A DNA stretch of 64,000 bases, from assembly GCA_023406895.1 (NCBI GenBank), contig JAEXTV010000023.1, forward strand, positions 1 to 64,000. Direction: 5' to 3'. The translations under genes were made by a program, and so were the position numbers. The notes beneath the pieces are model-generated. The model saw only the letters and a list, made by a program, of their open reading frames with translations. It searched no databases and was not told the origin of the DNA. Origin of the DNA: Bacillota bacterium. Lineage in GTDB: Bacteria; Bacillota; Clostridia; Christensenellales; SZUA-584. Below are positions 61,080 to 64,000 of this stretch, piece after piece; positions within the stretch are counted from its first letter, which is position 1; each line of letters starts with the position of its first letter.

Positions 61080-61874
61080 CTATTTGCCTTTGAGAAGCTT
61101 TTTAAACATTGCAGCCAGCCCGCTTTCGTCTTCGAGCTCCATCAGCGGCACGTTTTCTCCCATGATCCTCCTCGTGATGTTTCTGTACGCTTTTCCGGCG
61201 GGTGCTTTATCGTTCATCACGATCGGCTCGCCCATATTGGATGAGCGGATAATCTTTTCATCCTCGGGAACCACGCCGATGAGCTCGATCCCCAGAATAT
61301 CCAGCGTGTCGTCAAGCGCAAGCATATCACCTTTTTTCACCATATCAATGCGCATACGGTTCACAAGTAATCGGCAGTCGTCAACACCTGCCGCAGATAA
61401 AAGGCCGATAATTCGGTCGGCATCGCGCACGGCGGAAACCTCTGGCACCGTCACCACGATGGCGGATTTTGCGCCCGCGATTGCGTTTTTAAAGCCCTGC
61501 TCTATTCCTGCCGGGCAGTCGATCAAAATATAATCAAACTCGGTTTCGAGCTCAGCCACAAGCGTTTTCATTTGATCGGGCGTCACGGCATTCTTATCGC
61601 GTGTCTGCGCCGCCGGAACGAGGAACAGCCCGTCGTAACGCTTGTCTTTAATCAACGCCTGCTTCAAGCGGCAGGTGCCTTCCACCACGTCCACCAAGTC
61701 ATAAACAATCCTGTTTTCAAGGCCCAGCACCACGTCTAGATTTCTGAGCCCGATATCCGTATCTATCAATACGACTTTTTTGCCCGTCTGGGCCAGTCCC
61801 GCGCCCAGATTGGCCACCGTCGTTGTCTTGCCAACGCCGCCTTTCCCCGATGTCACCACAATGACATTGTTCAT
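61080..61874 (-). CDS. minD: Septum site-determining ATPase MinD
   Basis: A 264-residue ParA/MinD ATPase with the deviant Walker A SGKGGVGKTT at the start, DTDIGLRNLD and DCPAGIEQGF. The C-terminal amphipathic membrane-targeting helix is ESGLAAMFKKLLKGK. It recruits MinC to the membrane. The start is the ATG at 61874; GGAGGG lies before it, and the TTG at 61889 is in the ribosome site. Confidence 0.95.
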   Translation of the reverse strand: MNNVIVVTSGKGGVGKTTTVANLGAGLAQTGKKVVLIDTDIGLRNLDVVLGLENRIVYDLVDVVEGTCRLKQALIKDKRYDGLFLVPAAQTRDKNAVTPDQMKTLVAELETEFDYILIDCPAGIEQGFKNAIAGAKSAIVVTVPEVSAVRDADRIIGLLSAAGVDDCRLLVNRMRIDMVKKGDMLALDDTLDILGIELIGVVPEDEKIIRSSNMGEPIVMNDKAPAGKAYRNITRRIMGENVPLMELEDESGLAAMFKKLLKGK

Positions 61875-61907
61875 ATCAATACCCTCCAAAATAATTTATC
61901 TCATGCA

Positions 61908-62603
61908 CTAAAGTGGCCGATTCTGCGGCTTTAACGCTCTTAAGACGATACTGCCCTGCTTATATTCGGCAATTTTCGGACCTTCGCCGCCCGCATCGGG
62001 CGGAAACACGGCCACCTTGCCGCTGATACGAAGCTGCTTTGGGGCCAGCATGTTCGCGGCCACCACCACATCCGCGCGTCCCGTGGCACCCGCGTGCGCG
62101 AGCCCGCGCAGCGTCCCCATCACAGCAATGCTGCCGCCAGCAATCACCTCGGCACCGTCGTTCACATCTCCGAGCACCACAATATCGCCCGCGCATTCCA
62201 CACGTTGGCCGCTCCGCAGCGTATGAGATATAAAAACGCTCTTGGCGTCAAAATAATCCTTGGAAACGAGTGTGACCCGTCCGGGTTCGTCCTCCGGCTC
62301 AGGCTTTGTCTTCACCTCAACGGGCGCTTCCTGTCGGATGTCTTCTTGAGGCTCGTGCTGGGCTTCGCCAAACACCACGTGCGCGATGCCATACTGACTG
62401 TGCAGCAGATTTTTGAGCTCAGTTTTTTGAGCTGTCGTCAAATCCTTTCCGCGAAAAACCACTTTTGCGTCGGAACCGGAGAAAAAGCCTTTATGCTTAT
62501 TAAGCTTGTCATCAATGGCAAGCTTAATATCGTTGTATGATGAGGTCGGCAGCGCCGTGATTTCCAGCACACCGCCTGATTTTCCTTTGATTTTAATACC
62601 CAT
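61908..62603 (-). CDS. minC: Septum site-determining protein MinC
   Basis: A 231-residue FtsZ inhibitor. The N-terminal domain (about 1-80) is joined by an acidic linker (PQEDIRQEAPVEVKTKPEPE) to the beta-helical C-terminal domain (GDIVVLGDVNDGAEVIAGGS, ILAPKQLRISG-like) that binds MinD. It sits between mrdA and minD, the standard clostridial order. Confidence 0.9.
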   Translation of the reverse strand: MGIKIKGKSGGVLEITALPTSSYNDIKLAIDDKLNKHKGFFSGSDAKVVFRGKDLTTAQKTELKNLLHSQYGIAHVVFGEAQHEPQEDIRQEAPVEVKTKPEPEDEPGRVTLVSKDYFDAKSVFISHTLRSGQRVECAGDIVVLGDVNDGAEVIAGGSIAVMGTLRGLAHAGATGRADVVVAANMLAPKQLRISGKVAVFPPDAGGEGPKIAEYKQGSIVLRALKPQNRPL

Positions 62604-62682
62604 AGTTTCCGTCCCGTATCGTTATCGCATCAACATTCTACAAAGCGAATCGTTTTTCCTGCCTGATACCGCTATTTTGCGT

Positions 62683-64000
62683 TTATTCTGCGCCATTGCC
62701 CTCATTTTCGGTATCATCCCCGGCGGTATTCGCGGTATTCGGGTTCTGGTACACAAGCGAGCCCGAATCGGGTATGGTCTGCTCGGCGGTAATCTCGCGC
62801 TGATGGAAGTAATACAGCAATATGTCCTGTGCGATCCACGAGGAGTAACCGCCTGCAAATCCGTTTGGCACGTAAGACACGATCGCAATCTCAGGATCAT
62901 CATATGGCGCAAAACAGACGAACCAGCTGTTGTTTTCAAGGTCAACATCCGACACTTCCGCCGTGCCTGTCTTGCCGCCGATCATATCCTGATATTCTGG
63001 GGGGAAATCCTTAAAATACTTGGACGCCGTACCGTCTTCTCCCGATACAACCTCCTTCATGCCTTTCTTAATCTTTTCCAGGTATTGAGGATCTGCATCC
63101 AATGTATCAAATACGACGGGCTGCTTATCAAACAGCACTGTACCGTCCTGCCCCACCACCTTGTCCACAATATGCGTCTGGTAAACGGTGCCTCCGTTCA
63201 CGAGCGCCGCCACATACCTTGCGACCGCGATGGGGGTCAGCTGCGTGATGCCTTGCCCGATTCCCGAGGTTGCGGTCAGCGTTGTGGACCATTGCAATTG
63301 CGTGAGCGCCTCACCTGTAATCCGGCGCATCAAATCGCCCGAGCGTTTTGTGGGAATGCCAAGCTTGTCCGAGAGTATCTGGCGCACATGTTCGCCCAAG
63401 GATATGCCGTTTTCGTCTTTTAGCGCGTTGTTATCATTCACGTCCTTTTCAAACTTGATGTTCAGCAGATAGACGATCTCCTTTGCAGCTTCTTCCACAA
63501 GCGCCTGATCATACTGCGTATCTATGCTCTGCGCGTATTCGTTAATCATGTTGACAATTGAATATTTGCCGGTGCTCATCACCAGCATGGGCCGGGATGT
63601 GGCCTGTTTGTCAATATCCTTGCTCGGGTCAAACAGCAGCTTCTGGCTGCCCACCATACCCACCACTTCGTTGGGCAGCTCAATACCCGTTGAGCTGGTC
63701 AGGCCGAATTTATCCGACCATTTATCCAGCAGACTGATGCCAAGCCTGTCTGCCAGCGTACAGAAGTAATAGTTGCAGCTGTGTTCCAGCCCAAGAACGA
63801 TATCCTGATTCGCGTGATCTGTGAGATAGCTGCCTCTTTTCCAGCATCTCGGGCCCTGAGCCTTGGCACCCGTATTCACGGCATCCTGATTCACCACAAA
63901 TTGACCAAGACAGCTAATCCTGTCGTTCAGCGTCGTTTTTCCTTCCATCAGTGCGGCCAAACCTGTGACCATCTTGAAAATGGAACCCGGTGTGGACCGG
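62683..64000 (-). CDS. mrdA: Penicillin-binding protein 2, partial (N-terminus outside window)
   Basis: At least 438 residues of a class B PBP transpeptidase that builds lateral wall peptidoglycan with RodA. The visible part starts with RSTPGSIFK, which carries the active-site Ser of the SxxK motif. SCN (in EHSCNYYFC) and KTGT (in IGGKTGTAEVS) complete the catalytic set. The gene runs off the right edge, where the N-terminal domain should lie. Its place before minCDE matches the mre-mrdA-min cluster. Confidence 0.9.
   Translation of the reverse strand, partial: RSTPGSIFKMVTGLAALMEGKTTLNDRISCLGQFVVNQDAVNTGAKAQGPRCWKRGSYLTDHANQDIVLGLEHSCNYYFCTLADRLGISLLDKWSDKFGLTSSTGIELPNEVVGMVGSQKLLFDPSKDIDKQATSRPMLVMSTGKYSIVNMINEYAQSIDTQYDQALVEEAAKEIVYLLNIKFEKDVNDNNALKDENGISLGEHVRQILSDKLGIPTKRSGDLMRRITGEALTQLQWSTTLTATSGIGQGITQLTPIAVARYVAALVNGGTVYQTHIVDKVVGQDGTVLFDKQPVVFDTLDADPQYLEKIKKGMKEVVSGEDGTASKYFKDFPPEYQDMIGGKTGTAEVSDVDLENNSWFVCFAPYDDPEIAIVSYVPNGFAGGYSSWIAQDILLYYFHQREITAEQTIPDSGSLVYQNPNTANTAGDDTENEGNGAE

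Overview
The window looks like chromosomal DNA of a mid-GC Firmicute, most likely a spore-forming clostridium. The evidence is the mrnC-thyX-rlmB-yacP-sigH block, the mrdA-minC-minD-minE block, two T-box leaders, a TPP riboswitch, a class B sortase with a (S/P)PxTG-type substrate, and consistent AGGAGG ribosome binding sites with frequent TTG/GTG starts. No rRNA, tRNA, CRISPR array, prophage or complete transposase was seen. The right edge cuts through a PBP2 gene.

Layout. 0-4 kb: an IS200/IS605-like end fragment, then a large PAS/GAF-GGDEF-HD-GYP cyclic-di-GMP protein. 4-7 kb: a zinc-type ABC importer with its Fur-family regulator (zur-znuA-znuC-znuB, minus strand). 7-8 kb: flavodoxin and a TfoX-C protein. 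8-10 kb: ROK regulator and MFS transporter. 10-14 kb: a Zn/Cd-type P-type ATPase behind an ArsR-type operator, a VOC protein, a NimA-like flavoprotein and an ArsR regulator. 14-20 kb: an acyltransferase, then a class B sortase overlapping its likely substrate, a 1274-residue Cna/SpaA-type adhesin ending in SPDTG. 20-24 kb: an acyl-CoA synthetase directly behind a T-box leader, and a tandem pair of DUF2569-like genes, the second killed by a stop codon. 24-28 kb: glnK, a small membrane protein and amtB behind a leader that contains an intrinsic terminator, then an AEC transporter. 28-31 kb: a split TauE/SafE pair, a PIN-PhoH ATPase, and a truncated GNAT gene still carrying a complete T-box leader. 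31-35 kb: a lipoprotein and a soluble double-Cache-CheW fusion behind a structured leader. 35-42 kb: two tandem secreted subtilases with Ig-like tails. 42-46 kb: the mrnC-sigH block. 46-48 kb: an ABC exporter with a TetR regulator and two matching operators. 48-51 kb: SDR, YfbR-like nucleotidase and small membrane proteins. 51-55 kb: a TPP-riboswitch-controlled thiamine-precursor ABC importer. 55-60 kb: a condensation-type acyltransferase, a membrane protein, a PPC/DUF296 protein and glucose-6-phosphate isomerase. 60-64 kb: a small anchored protein, minE-minD-minC and mrdA.

The genes fall into metal homeostasis, cell-surface decoration and secreted proteolysis, nitrogen and thiamine uptake, c-di-GMP and chemosensory signalling, and core RNA, division and sporulation functions. 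Many intergenic gaps hold dispersed palindromic repeats, including two identical 69-bp copies in inverted orientation about 16.4 kb apart.

Most unusual observations: a T-box directly controlling an acyl-CoA synthetase; an orphan T-box on a decayed acetyltransferase; a cytoplasmic Cache-Cache-CheW protein with its own structured leader; a sigma-A promoter sitting on top of the longest sigH reading frame, which relocates the start to a TTG; and tandem subtilases with near-identical tails but divergent catalytic halves.
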